Shown here in pieces: positions 9,209-17,081 of a stretch of 64,000 bases of DNA. The notes beneath the pieces were generated by a model. The model ran no database searches, had not been told where the DNA came from, and saw only the letters and a program-made list of their open reading frames with translations. Source of the stretch: Chryseobacterium daecheongense (GTDB lineage: Bacteria > Bacteroidota > Bacteroidia > Flavobacteriales > Weeksellaceae); contig NZ_RJTX01000001.1 of assembly GCF_003729955.1 (NCBI RefSeq), positions 868,001 to 932,000 of the forward strand, given 5' to 3'. Within the stretch, counting starts at the first letter, position 1. Every line of letters starts with the position of its first letter. The position numbers and the translations under genes are program-made.

Positions 9209-9943
9209 ATGCCGGAAGGTCCATCAATACTATTAATGAAAGAAAGCCTGCAAAAATTCACAGGTGAAAAAGTCATTGAGGTCTCCGGAAATGCCCAATT
9301 TGATAAAGACCCTTTACAAGGAAAGATCTTACTTGAAATCCGGACCTTTGGAAAACAGACCTATTTGGTCTTTGATGCATTCTGTGCAAGAATCCATTTG
9401 CTTATGTTTGGCTCTTACAGTGTCGATGAGCAGACAAAACCTGATCAAAGCCTACGTTTAGCCCTGAAGTTTAAAAATGGAAGTTTTTATTTTTATACCT
9501 GCTCCGTAAAACTCCTTCCACTTGATCATTTAGCTCAAATCGATTGGGAAGCAGATGTTTTAAGCGACGCCTGGGATCCTCAGAAAGCAGAAAAAAAATT
9601 AAAAGCCAAACCTCAGATGATGGTTTGTGATGCATTATTGGATCAGGATATTTTTTCAGGAGTCGGGAATATCATAAAAAATGAAGTGCTGTTCAGAATC
9701 GGAGTACAGCCTGAAAGCTTAGTTGGAAATTTACCTTCAAAGAAGCTGAAAGAATTAATTAAAGAAGCCAGAAACTACAGTTTCGATTTCTTGGAATGGA
9801 AAAGAGAATTTGTTCTGAAAAAGCACTGGCTGGTTCATACCAAAACCACTTGCCCGAAATGTGGGCAAAAGCTCATTAAAAAGTATACCGGTCTCGGCAA
9901 GAGACGAAGCTTTTACTGTGAGAGAGATCAAAAGTTATACTAA
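9209..9943 (+). CDS. Fpg/Nei-family DNA glycosylase with an incomplete zinc-finger Cys set
   Basis: The 244-residue base-excision repair enzyme begins MPEGPS, giving the catalytic N-terminal Pro and Glu once Met is removed. The beta-hairpin lysine is K49 (TFGKQTYLVF), and the helix-two-turn-helix is DIFSGVGNIIKNEVLFRIG (about 148-166). The C-terminal zinc finger starts CPKCG but its second half reads FYCERDQKLY: the fourth ligand expected two residues after the third Cys is Asp. Whether it removes oxidised purines (Fpg) or pyrimidines (Nei) cannot be decided. It converges on the SMR gene, with 5 bases between the stops. Confidence 0.88.
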   Translation: MPEGPSILLMKESLQKFTGEKVIEVSGNAQFDKDPLQGKILLEIRTFGKQTYLVFDAFCARIHLLMFGSYSVDEQTKPDQSLRLALKFKNGSFYFYTCSVKLLPLDHLAQIDWEADVLSDAWDPQKAEKKLKAKPQMMVCDALLDQDIFSGVGNIIKNEVLFRIGVQPESLVGNLPSKKLKELIKEARNYSFDFLEWKREFVLKKHWLVHTKTTCPKCGQKLIKKYTGLGKRRSFYCERDQKLY

Positions 9944-9948
9944 TTATT

Positions 9949-10284
9949 CTAATGCATTCCCATTTTTGAAAAAAGATTAATGATCATTACGCCAATAATG
10001 ATGAGAATAATTCCTATAATGGCAGGCCAGTCCGGAACCTGCTTAAAAGCAATGATCCCGATAATTGTAATACAAACAATTCCCACTCCGGACCAAATCG
10101 CATACGTAATTCCTACCGGGATCTGGCGAAGCGTAAGACTTAAACAATAAAAAGCGGCTGAGTACCCTATAACTGTAACTACAGATGGTACCAGCTTTGT
10201 AAACTCTTCGGATTTTTTCAGAAAAGTAGTGGCTATGATCTCAAAAACGATAGCCAACATCAGATAAATATAACTTCTTCCCAT
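9949..10284 (-). CDS. SMR-family small multidrug efflux protein
   Basis: The 111-residue protein has four hydrophobic helices, as in EmrE/QacC. The membrane-embedded acidic residue is Glu15 (AIVFEIIATTFLKKSEEFT), and the family motif PVGITYAIWSGVGIV lies in helix 3 (about residues 56-70). SMR proteins work as dual-topology dimers exchanging protons for lipophilic cations. Some relatives export guanidinium or polyamines instead, and the sequence alone does not settle the substrate. Confidence 0.9.
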   Translation of the reverse strand: MGRSYIYLMLAIVFEIIATTFLKKSEEFTKLVPSVVTVIGYSAAFYCLSLTLRQIPVGITYAIWSGVGIVCITIIGIIAFKQVPDWPAIIGIILIIIGVMIINLFSKMGMH

Positions 10285-10647
10285 ACTTGCTCCTTCTTTA
10301 TGGCAAAATTAGCAAATCCATTATTAAAGATTTTGTTCATATGGCTATAAAATTCTGATTAAAAGCATTTAAAAACGAATTTCTTATCAAAGAAATCACT
10401 TAGTGTTGAAATTTATACGTCTCAAAAACACTCTTTACAACTATTATGCAACCCATTCTTTCTATTTTGTTTTGTCAGGTTCACTATAGAAGTCTTCAAA
10501 AGCTTGTGAATTTTTTAATTTTTTAAACAAAACATAATTAAAGCCATAATAAATTCACAATAATATATTAAATAAATATAAACGAAAGGTTACTTAAATT
10601 TAACACAAAACACCCATAAACAACTGATATACATCATGATTTTAGAC
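10285..10647. other. AT-rich intergenic stretch with no recognised gene
   Basis: This gap lies between the divergently placed SMR gene and the promoter of the microprotein. It presumably contains the SMR promoter next to 10285, but no convincing TAnnTTTG element, hairpin or short reading frame stood out. Nothing else could be supported. Confidence 0.5.
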
Positions 10648-10677
10648 TTGCAATATCAATTTAAAGTCGTAACTTTG
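10648..10677 (+). promoter_or_regulatory. Consensus Bacteroidota promoter (TTG-N19-TAACTTTG)
   Basis: A -33 TTG (10648-10650) and a -7 TAACTTTG (10670-10677) are separated by exactly 19 bases, the preferred spacing of the flavobacterial housekeeping promoter. Initiation would fall near 10683, leaving a leader of about 43 bases before the microprotein ATG. This is the best promoter match seen in the window. Confidence 0.75.
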
Positions 10678-10725
10678 CATTATCAAATTAACAAAAATAA
10701 TCAAATAAATTAAAAATTAAGCAAA

Positions 10726-10809
10726 ATGGTAACTTACATCGGAATCGCAACATGTTTAGTAGTATTAGCTTCTTATTTCGCAACTGTTAGAAGAGAGAAT
10801 ACTAACTAA
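10726..10809 (+). CDS. 27-residue single-pass membrane microprotein
   Basis: The ATG at 10726 opens a 27-codon frame ending TAA. The peptide begins MVTYIGIATCLVVLASYF, a single hydrophobic helix, and ends with a short charged tail (VRRENTN). The positive residues after the helix predict a cytoplasmic C terminus. Support comes from its consensus promoter at 10648-10677 and structured 3' region, rather than homology: no family was recognised. Small hydrophobic proteins of this kind often bind membrane complexes or act as type I toxins, but nothing nearby decides. It could instead be a leader peptide or an sRNA transcript. Confidence 0.6.
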   Translation: MVTYIGIATCLVVLASYFATVRRENTN

Positions 10810-10866
10810 GATTTCAGAACTGAATTGTATTGTTTATGTTTTTTAATCTGAATACTCAGATTGCTG

Positions 10867-10893
10867 CTCTTTTACTCATCGGGAGTAAAAGGG
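10867..10893 (+). terminator. Stem-loop downstream of the microprotein
   Basis: The segments 10867-10877 and 10883-10893 pair through CTTTTACTC/GAGTAAAAG around a five-base loop, but no T tract follows. It may stabilise the short mRNA's 3' end or act as a weak terminator ahead of the better one at 10955-10982. Confidence 0.4.
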
Positions 10894-10954
10894 CCCAAAA
10901 ACATAAAAACACCGTTTACTAAAAACGTAACAAATTTTAATATTATATTAGTCT

Positions 10955-10982
10955 AGCCGAACTTGAAGTTCGGCTTTTCTTT
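10955..10982 (+). terminator. Rho-independent terminator upstream of the AAA+ gene
   Basis: The stem AGCCGAAC/GTTCGGCT (10955-10962 with 10968-10975) has loop TTGAA and is followed by TTTCTTTTT. It closes the microprotein transcription unit and isolates the downstream AAA+ gene. Confidence 0.82.
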
Positions 10983-10999
10983 TTACTTTCAGAAAGCTT

Positions 11000-11007
11000 T
11001 ATCTTTG
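11000..11007 (+). promoter_or_regulatory. Candidate -7 element (TATCTTTG) for the AAA+ ATPase gene
   Basis: TATCTTTG lies 20 bases before the ATG at 11028 and directly after the preceding terminator. No clear -33 TTG was found at the expected distance. Confidence 0.55.
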
Positions 11008-11027
11008 CAATCATTAATTTTTGAATC

Positions 11028-11747
11028 ATGAATCTGTACAATCTTATTATCCAGGACAAAGAAGAGGTAACGCTGAATGATGTTTTTCTAGATCCGGCCA
11101 ACAAGGAACAGTTTGTACAGCTCATTAAAGAGCATACCTATATCAAGGAACTTCAGGAATATGGGCTTCCTATCAACAATAAAGTTCTTCTTCAGGGGAG
11201 TTCGGGCTGTGGAAAGACCATGACTGCCAAAGCCATTGCCAATGCTTTGGGAAAAAGTATCATCATCCTGAATTTAAGCAATATTGTTTCCTCCCGAATC
11301 GGAGAAACTTCCCAGAACATCAAAATGATCTTCGATAAAGCGAGCCGTGAAAGATCTGTGCTTTTCCTTGACGAACTGGACCAGATTGGGAAAGCAAGAG
11401 GAAGTGACGATAAAGATGTGGGCGAAATGAGAAGATTAGTGAATACTTTGCTTCAACTGATCGATTACTATCCTGAAAATGCCCTTTTGCTTTGTGCTAC
11501 CAATCATCCTGAAATTATTGATACGGCTTTGATCAGACGTTTTCAATTGAAAATTAATTATGAAATGCCTTCCAAAGAGTTTCTGGATCAGTATTATGAT
11601 AATTTGTTGTCTCAATTTCCGGAAGATTTAAGGGATATTGAGCGTCAATATGGGATTTCTTTTGCGGAGGCGAAAGATTATGCGTTAACGGTGGTGAAAG
11701 GGAATTTGATAAAGAAATTGGAAGCAAAGAATGAAACTATTGCATGA
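11028..11747 (+). CDS. Stand-alone AAA+ ATPase
   Basis: The 239-residue protein consists almost entirely of one AAA+ module. Walker A is GSSGCGKT (57-64), Walker B VLFLDELD (111-118), sensor 1 ATN (157-159), and an RR pair in ALIRRFQLK sits at the arginine-finger position. The N-terminal 50 residues are a short helical cap and the C-terminal lid is small. There is no protease, helicase or substrate-binding domain, so it must act through a partner. Relatives resemble the cores of FtsH or ARC-like ATPases, but nothing nearby identifies the target. It may be co-transcribed with the small membrane protein 45 bases downstream. Confidence 0.87.
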   Translation: MNLYNLIIQDKEEVTLNDVFLDPANKEQFVQLIKEHTYIKELQEYGLPINNKVLLQGSSGCGKTMTAKAIANALGKSIIILNLSNIVSSRIGETSQNIKMIFDKASRERSVLFLDELDQIGKARGSDDKDVGEMRRLVNTLLQLIDYYPENALLLCATNHPEIIDTALIRRFQLKINYEMPSKEFLDQYYDNLLSQFPEDLRDIERQYGISFAEAKDYALTVVKGNLIKKLEAKNETIA

Positions 11748-11792
11748 AAAAATACGAATTGAATTAATAAAAATATTTGATTCAAAATAAAA

Positions 11793-12158
11793 ATGAAAAA
11801 CATAATCCGAATAACATCAATTATATCTTATTTTTCAATAATCCTTGCGGGACAAATGATTGGGCTTCCATTTATTTTATGGCTAATTCTCACTGTTTTT
11901 GATTTTGGAAATATTGATCAATTGTTTGCCATACTTGGAGTTATTGGTATCGCTTTAAGTTTCACTAAGTGGAAGAATAAAATTTCAGTAACAATTATTA
12001 GTTTAATATTAATGTTATCTCCTATAATAAGTAGATTAATGCAAGCTCCAATAAAAATGTTTGACTATTTAGCTTTTAAAATCCCATTGGCTGTTTTCTT
12101 AATCACATATGCTATTTTTATTATAATGAATATAATTGAAAGAAAGAAAGTTGTTTGA
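11793..12158 (+). CDS. Small four-helix membrane protein of unknown function
   Basis: The 121-residue protein is hydrophobic throughout, with about four membrane segments (roughly residues 8-35, 43-57, 65-80 and 95-115). No family signature was recognised. Its codons are more AT-rich than those of neighbouring genes (many Ile and Phe), which may indicate a young or horizontally acquired gene, though composition alone is weak evidence. It follows the AAA+ gene on the same strand and ends before the bidirectional terminator at 12206-12237. Confidence 0.7.
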   Translation: MKNIIRITSIISYFSIILAGQMIGLPFILWLILTVFDFGNIDQLFAILGVIGIALSFTKWKNKISVTIISLILMLSPIISRLMQAPIKMFDYLAFKIPLAVFLITYAIFIIMNIIERKKVV

Positions 12159-12205
12159 AGCAATTGGGAAACCTATATAAAACCCTTTTTCTCATTAACA
12201 AAAAC

Positions 12206-12237
12206 AAAAATCCCTCTCAGTTTTGAGAGGGATTTTT
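12206..12237. terminator. Bidirectional terminator between the membrane protein and gcvP
   Basis: The stem TCCCTCTCA/TGAGAGGGA (12211-12219 with 12224-12232) has loop GTTT and is flanked by AAAAA and TTTTT, so it serves both convergent genes. Confidence 0.88.
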
Positions 12238-12257
12238 TATATCTAAAAAACTTGTAA

Positions 12258-15116
12258 TTACATATAAGCTTCAATCGGCTCACAAGTACAAACTAAGTTT
12301 CTGTCTCCATACGCTTCATCTACTCTGGATACAGAAGCAAAGAATTTGTGGTCTCTTACCCACTCTAGCGGATACGCTGCTTTTTCTCTGCTATATGGTT
12401 TATCCCAAGAATCTGAGATTACCAATTGCTCTGTGTGAGGCGCATTTTTCAATACATTGTTTGTTGCATCTGCTTCTCCGTTAGCAATTTCATCGATTTC
12501 TTTTTTGATAGAGATCAATGCTTCTGCAAAACGGTCGATTTCTGCTTTGCTTTCAGATTCTGTAGGCTCAATCATTAATGTTCCTGCAACCGGGAAAGAA
12601 ACTGTTGGAGCATGGAAACCATAATCCATTAATCTCTTCGCTACATCAGCTACTTCAATTCCTAAAGACTTGAACTGTCTGAAATCCACGATACATTCGT
12701 GAGCTACTTTTCCGTTCTCGTTAGAATATAAGATTGGGAAATGCTCAGCTAATATTTCTTTTAAATAGTTGGCATTTAAGATGGCGTGTTCAGTAGCTTT
12801 TTTCAAGCCTGAAGTACCTAACATTTTAATATAAGCGTAAGAGATATTCAAGATCAATCCTGAACCGTAAGGCGCAGCTGAAATCCCTTCAATAGCTTCT
12901 TTAGAACCAATTCTGATGTTCGCATTGGTAGGAAGGAAAGGCACTAAATGTTTAGCCACACAGATTGGCCCTACTCCAGGTCCTCCTCCTCCGTGAGGAA
13001 TGGCGAATGTTTTGTGAAGATTCAAGTGACAAACATCTGCTCCAATGTTTCCAGGACTTGTGTATCCTACCTGAGCATTCATGTTGGCACCATCCATATA
13101 TACTTGTCCTCCATGTTGGTGGATCAGGTTAGTAATTTCTTTGATATTCGCATCGAAGAATCCGTAGGTAGACGGATACGTGATCATTACACAAGATAAG
13201 TTTTCTGAATGCTGTTCCGTTTTTGCTTTTAAGTCTTCGAAATCAATTTCTCCGTTCTCAAGATTTTTAACCACAACAATTTTCATTCCTGCCATCGCCG
13301 CAGAAGCCGGATTGGTTCCGTGGGCAGACTGAGGAATCAATACTACATTTCTGTGAGCTTCTCCTCTTGATTTGTGGTATTCTCTGATCACCATTAATCC
13401 TGCATATTCTCCCTGAGCCCCTGAGTTCGGCTGAAGTGAAGTTCCTGCAAAACCAGTGATTTCCGCTAAGTCTTTTTCAAGCTCACGGATCATTTCCTGG
13501 TACCCTTCTGCCTGATCAACTGGTACGAAAGGGTGAACACTTCCCCAGTTATCCCAAGAAAGCGGTAACATTTGGGTTGCTGCATTAAGCTTCATCGTAC
13601 AAGAACCCAAAGAAATCATAGAATGCGTCAATGATAAATCTTTTCTTTCCAGACGCTTGATGTAACGCATCAATTCCGTTTCCGTATGGTATTTGTTGAA
13701 TACTTCTTCTGTAAGGATTTCATCTTTTCTCAAGATATCTGCAGGAATGCTGTACCCTTCTTTGATTTCTAATTTGAAAGCCTGCTTATCTTTGAACTGT
13801 GCAAAGGAAGTCATTAAGTAATTCAGCTTCTCAAGCGTAGTACTTTCGTTGATAGCGATGCTTACCACACCTTCCGTGAAGTAATTCAGATTGATTTTAT
13901 GATCTTTCATCATTCTCATCAATCTTCCTTTTTCATCTTCGCTCATTAAGATTTTCACTGTATCGAAGATAGGCTCCTCCACTGTGTTGTATCCTAAAGC
14001 TTTAAGACCGTTATTCAAAGCGTTGGCTTTAAAGTGGATCTGATCTGCGATATAATTTAATCCTTTCGGACCATGATAAACAGCGTACATTCCTGCCATT
14101 ACTGCCAAAAGAACCTGAGCTGTACAGATATTTGAAGTCGCCTTTTCCCTTTTGATATGCTGTTCTCTTGTCTGTAAAGCCATTCTCAATGCACGTCTTC
14201 CGTACATATCCTGAGAAACTCCGATAATTCTTCCCGGAATGTCTCTCTTATACTCTTCTCTACAAGCGAAAAATGCAGCGTGAGGACCGCCGTATCCCAT
14301 TGGAATACCGAATCTCTGAGTAGTACCTACTGCACAGTCAGCACCCATAGTGGCCGGTGATTTCAATTTCACCAAAGCCATCGGATCACAAGCTACAACA
14401 ACTTGTAGATCAAGTTTCTTATAATCTACGATATTTTCTGTGTAATCCAGAACAATACCGTTTTTACCAGGATACTGCAATAGAACTCCGTAGTAAGAAC
14501 CATCAAACTCATGAGTTTTATGATCTCCTACAACGATTTCGATTTCCAACCCTTCCGCTTTAGTTTTTAAAACAGAAACGGTTTGAGGCAAAACCAAATC
14601 GGAAACAAAGAATTTGTTTGCATTGGCTTTTTTCTGATCTTTCGTTCTATTGTTAAAGAACATGTGCATAGCTTCCGCAGCAGCTGTAGATTCATCCAAT
14701 AACGAAGCATTTGCCAAACCAAAACCTGTAAGATCACATACAACAGTCTGGAAATTAAGAAGAGCTTCTAATCTTCCTTGTGCAATTTCTGCCTGATAAG
14801 GAGTATATGCCGTATACCAGCTAGGATTTTCAAAGATATTTCTCTGAATAGCTGATGGCAAAAGTGTATTGTAGTATCCAAAACCAATATAGCTCGTAAA
14901 CTCCGTATTCTTCGATGCCAATTCCTTTGAGCGGATCAGCATTTGGTATTCTGAAAGAGGTTCTGAGATGTCAAGGTCTTTTTCTAAACGGATAGAGGAT
15001 GGGATGGTTTGAGAAATTAACTCTTCAATACTTGAAACGCCAATTTTTTCCAACATTGCCTGTTTATCGGCTTCATTTAAGGAAATGTGACGGTTCACAA
15101 ACTGTTCTGTATTCAT
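12258..15116 (-). CDS. gcvP: Glycine dehydrogenase (decarboxylating), P-protein
   Basis: The 952-residue single-chain P-protein of the glycine cleavage system decarboxylates glycine using pyridoxal phosphate and passes the aminomethyl group to lipoyl H-protein. Full length for the fused N+C type is present. Visible motifs include the N-terminal TSYIGFGYYNTLLPSAI, SLGSCTMKLNAATQMLP and the PLP-lysine segment LNLHKTFAIPHGGGGPG (Lys near residue 701). The other gcv genes (T, H) are not in the window, so the system is split. It is monocistronic, sharing the terminator at 12206-12237. Confidence 0.97.
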   Translation of the reverse strand: MNTEQFVNRHISLNEADKQAMLEKIGVSSIEELISQTIPSSIRLEKDLDISEPLSEYQMLIRSKELASKNTEFTSYIGFGYYNTLLPSAIQRNIFENPSWYTAYTPYQAEIAQGRLEALLNFQTVVCDLTGFGLANASLLDESTAAAEAMHMFFNNRTKDQKKANANKFFVSDLVLPQTVSVLKTKAEGLEIEIVVGDHKTHEFDGSYYGVLLQYPGKNGIVLDYTENIVDYKKLDLQVVVACDPMALVKLKSPATMGADCAVGTTQRFGIPMGYGGPHAAFFACREEYKRDIPGRIIGVSQDMYGRRALRMALQTREQHIKREKATSNICTAQVLLAVMAGMYAVYHGPKGLNYIADQIHFKANALNNGLKALGYNTVEEPIFDTVKILMSEDEKGRLMRMMKDHKINLNYFTEGVVSIAINESTTLEKLNYLMTSFAQFKDKQAFKLEIKEGYSIPADILRKDEILTEEVFNKYHTETELMRYIKRLERKDLSLTHSMISLGSCTMKLNAATQMLPLSWDNWGSVHPFVPVDQAEGYQEMIRELEKDLAEITGFAGTSLQPNSGAQGEYAGLMVIREYHKSRGEAHRNVVLIPQSAHGTNPASAAMAGMKIVVVKNLENGEIDFEDLKAKTEQHSENLSCVMITYPSTYGFFDANIKEITNLIHQHGGQVYMDGANMNAQVGYTSPGNIGADVCHLNLHKTFAIPHGGGGPGVGPICVAKHLVPFLPTNANIRIGSKEAIEGISAAPYGSGLILNISYAYIKMLGTSGLKKATEHAILNANYLKEILAEHFPILYSNENGKVAHECIVDFRQFKSLGIEVADVAKRLMDYGFHAPTVSFPVAGTLMIEPTESESKAEIDRFAEALISIKKEIDEIANGEADATNNVLKNAPHTEQLVISDSWDKPYSREKAAYPLEWVRDHKFFASVSRVDEAYGDRNLVCTCEPIEAYM

Positions 15117-15376
15117 TTTTTATATTAGATTTTGTTTGTAAAAAAGATGGGTAAAATTACAAATTTTTAAGGGATTGCACAAGAGAGGAAAATCGGCAGC
15201 AAAATGATAAAAAAATTAAATAACTGTTTCTCTTTTTGGGTTTAAAACCATTTTCTGTGAGCTAAATTCAAGATAGATTCTATCTTTTTCAACCATAAAA
15301 AGTTTCATTAAACATGCTGATTATCAGGTTTCAGATATTTTTTGAAAATTTATTAATTATATTTATTCTAAATTAA

Positions 15377-15384
15377 TATATTTG
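15377..15384 (+). promoter_or_regulatory. Candidate -7 element (TATATTTG) immediately before the Cys-rich microprotein
   Basis: TATATTTG fits TAnnTTTG and ends only 4 bases before the ATG at 15389, so a transcript initiated from it would be nearly leaderless. No good -33 TTG was seen. Confidence 0.45.
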
Positions 15385-15388
15385 CAGC

Positions 15389-15541
15389 ATGAATATGATT
15401 GTTCCATTCAAAGTAGCACCATTAGCTCCTGCATACTCTGCTTCTAATGAAGAGATGTATTGTGGAAAAAAGTCTTGCTGTAAGAAATTCAAAACGGGAA
15501 AAAGATGCAAAAAATGCCCGGGGAGAAAAAAGCTGGCTTAG
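15389..15541 (+). CDS. 50-residue cysteine-rich basic microprotein
   Basis: An ATG at 15389 opens a 50-codon frame ending TAG. A short N-terminal stretch of hydrophobic and small residues ([19 protein letters not shown]) leads into a basic region with five Cys arranged C-x4-CC-x8-C-x2-C ([20 protein letters not shown]), ending PGRKK. The Cys/Lys pattern suggests a small zinc-binding or nucleic-acid-binding knuckle. No family was recognised. Its stop codon overlaps by 4 bases the stop of the convergent J-domain gene. Coding is inferred from the non-random Cys pattern and promoter-like element. Confidence 0.62.
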   Translation: MNMIVPFKVAPLAPAYSASNEEMYCGKKSCCKKFKTGKRCKKCPGRKKLA

Positions 15542-16185
15542 CTAAAGTTTTTTACTAAAAAATACAGCGCCAACGCTAACAGTATAACTGCCACCAAAAT
15601 TTTCGCAATTTTCGGCTGGCCATGTGGATTAGTCGCAGTTCTCGGCTGTGATTTGAACAGATCTTCCACATCATTTCTGAATTTCTCTCCATCATTTTCA
15701 AAAACTTCCGTAATGGTAATCCCCTTTACAACCGTTTTATGCAACAATGAATTGGTGGCATGAAGCAGAAGCTGGAATTTACCATCCTTAAATTCCGTAA
15801 TTTTAAAAACTCTTTCACCATAAGGCTTTTCCAACCCGAAAGGAAGCACTTTCACCACATCCGCATTGCTGGTCTGCCAGCTGATGATGATCTCCTCTCC
15901 TTTTTTTGCATGAATTTTATTGGAAGTAAATGTCTTAATAGATGGCGGAATGTTATACCTGAAACTTTTCTGATGATTCTCTAAATTCTGATCATAAGTC
16001 CTTCTTTTAGCTGCATCGCTCAGAATCTCATACGCTTCCTGAATTTCACGGAAACGGTCAGCAAAAAAATCATCATTTTCATTTTTATCGGGATGATATT
16101 TTAAGGAAAGCTTTCGATATGCTTTTTTGATGTCTTCTTCTGAAGCATCCTGAGAAATCCCTAGAAAATAGTAGTAATCTTTCAT
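15538..16185 (-). CDS. J-domain protein with a C-terminal membrane anchor
   Basis: The 215-residue protein starts with a complete J domain (residues 3-70: [20 protein letters not shown], then HPD at 31-33, [13 protein letters not shown]). A beta-rich middle (about 80-165, including [18 protein letters not shown]) follows, then a single C-terminal hydrophobic helix (about 195-212), suggesting a tail-anchored topology with the J domain in the cytoplasm. J domains stimulate DnaK ATPase; the Zn finger and C-terminal domains of DnaJ proper are absent, so it is a specialised co-chaperone. The middle region resembles an Ig-like fold, but this is inference. Confidence 0.88.
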   Translation of the reverse strand: MKDYYYFLGISQDASEEDIKKAYRKLSLKYHPDKNENDDFFADRFREIQEAYEILSDAAKRRTYDQNLENHQKSFRYNIPPSIKTFTSNKIHAKKGEEIIISWQTSNADVVKVLPFGLEKPYGERVFKITEFKDGKFQLLLHATNSLLHKTVVKGITITEVFENDGEKFRNDVEDLFKSQPRTATNPHGQPKIAKILVAVILLALALYFLVKNFS

Positions 16186-16299
16186 GTAACAAATGCAAAA
16201 ATAAGGATTTATTTTCCGAATTTCCGGGTTTCAAGGCTAAAATTACAGGCTTATCTATTGTCCTTCTGAGTGGAAAGAACGGAATTCTGAATAAAAAAG

Positions 16300-16334
16300 T
16301 TCCGGCGCGGGAAGCTTCGCTTCCCGCGCCGGAA
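16300..16334. repeat. Perfect 16-bp GC-rich inverted repeat
   Basis: The arms TTCCGGCGCGGGAAGC (16300-16315) and GCTTCCCGCGCCGGAA (16319-16334) are exactly complementary around a 3-base loop. It lies in the 174-base gap between the J-domain gene start and the stop of the next minus-strand gene, so it could terminate the sigma operon. Its GC content is far above the surroundings, as in REP-type elements. Confidence 0.75.
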
Positions 16335-16359
16335 ATAACAATTTCAATTTAGTTTAATA

Positions 16360-16629
16360 TTATGCTTCTACTTCAAAGCTTTGGTCTTTTCTGCTGCAGC
16401 ATCTTCCTTTCCCGAATTCTTTTTTGAATTTTCCTTTCAGTTCCTGATACTGCTCATCATTCATTTCTCTGATTTTATCGGCCAATCCGAATGGAGATTT
16501 TTCCTTGATTCCGTATTCATCGAAAATACCTCTCATGAATTTTCTTCTTTCTCCTATTTTTTTAGCTGCCAATGCAACGCCCACAACGGCTAGTGCTCCT
16601 AATGCACCTTTTAATGCTGAATTTTTCAT
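16360..16629 (-). CDS. Small protein of a sigma-factor operon, unknown function
   Basis: The 89-residue protein has an N-terminal hydrophobic Ala/Gly/Val segment (ALKGALGALAVVGVALAAKK, about 4-23), then a charged helical region (LADKIREMNDEQYQELKGKFKKEF), a CC pair and an acidic end. It could be a membrane-anchored cytoplasmic protein. The helical segment echoes the SPEEREKFKEVW helix of the upstream neighbour, and both may be products of the ECF sigma operon (17660 to 16360). No family was recognised. Confidence 0.7.
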   Translation of the reverse strand: MKNSALKGALGALAVVGVALAAKKIGERRKFMRGIFDEYGIKEKSPFGLADKIREMNDEQYQELKGKFKKEFGKGRCCSRKDQSFEVEA

Positions 16630-16646
16630 TTTTTCAAAATTTTAAA

Positions 16647-16709
16647 TTTTACTACTTCTTGTTTTTTTATATAGACGAATGAATTCTAATTTTACTTTAC
16701 TACTTCTTT
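16647..16709. repeat. Direct repeat TTTACTACTTCTT, two copies
   Basis: TTTACTACTTCTT occurs at 16647-16659 and again at 16697-16709, 50 bases apart, in the gap upstream of the 89-residue protein. Read on the minus strand this is AAGAAGTAGTAAA. The regular spacing suggests a duplicated segment or a binding site; no known operator is recognised. Confidence 0.5.
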
Positions 16710-16721
16710 TAAAAATTCTAA

Positions 16722-17069
16722 TTATTCGTTTGTTTTTTTATGTCTGTTGAAGAATCCGCTTTCGCATCTGCTTCTCCATACTTCCTTGAATTTCTCTCTT
16801 TCTTCAGGAGACAGGTTCATCATTTTTTCTCTCATTTTTCTTTCTTTGAAGCCTCTCACTCCCCTTTCGAATTTCCCGTGGAATCCTCCGAAAAGAATTT
16901 TGCTTAAAACCAATACTCCCATGGCTTGCCAGAATGTAATGGATTTCGCACCTAGAATTTCAGGAAGCAAGGCATTCCAAAGCCACATTACAATCCAGGT
17001 AACGCCCAGAAAAATCAATGGTGGACAAAGAATTAAAAAAATCCAACCTTTTTTGTGTTTATGATTCAT
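16722..17069 (-). CDS. Membrane protein encoded directly after an ECF sigma factor
   Basis: The 115-residue protein has two hydrophobic helices (about 9-30 and 45-62) followed by a charged, mostly basic C-terminal helix (KERKMREKMMNLSPEEREKFKEVWRSRC). It follows the sigma gene by 12 bases on the same strand, the position where anti-sigma factors are usually found. However, it lacks a recognised anti-sigma domain and its charged tail is C-terminal. It may be an anti-sigma protein, a target or an effector. Confidence 0.72.
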   Translation of the reverse strand: MNHKHKKGWIFLILCPPLIFLGVTWIVMWLWNALLPEILGAKSITFWQAMGVLVLSKILFGGFHGKFERGVRGFKERKMREKMMNLSPEEREKFKEVWRSRCESGFFNRHKKTNE

Positions 17070-17081
17070 AATATTTGCTTT

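Noticed and set aside
16259..16291. Possible third TCATTCTGAA-type repeat arm (TCCTTCTGAGTGG...)
   Set aside because: The similarity is too weak and too short to separate from chance.
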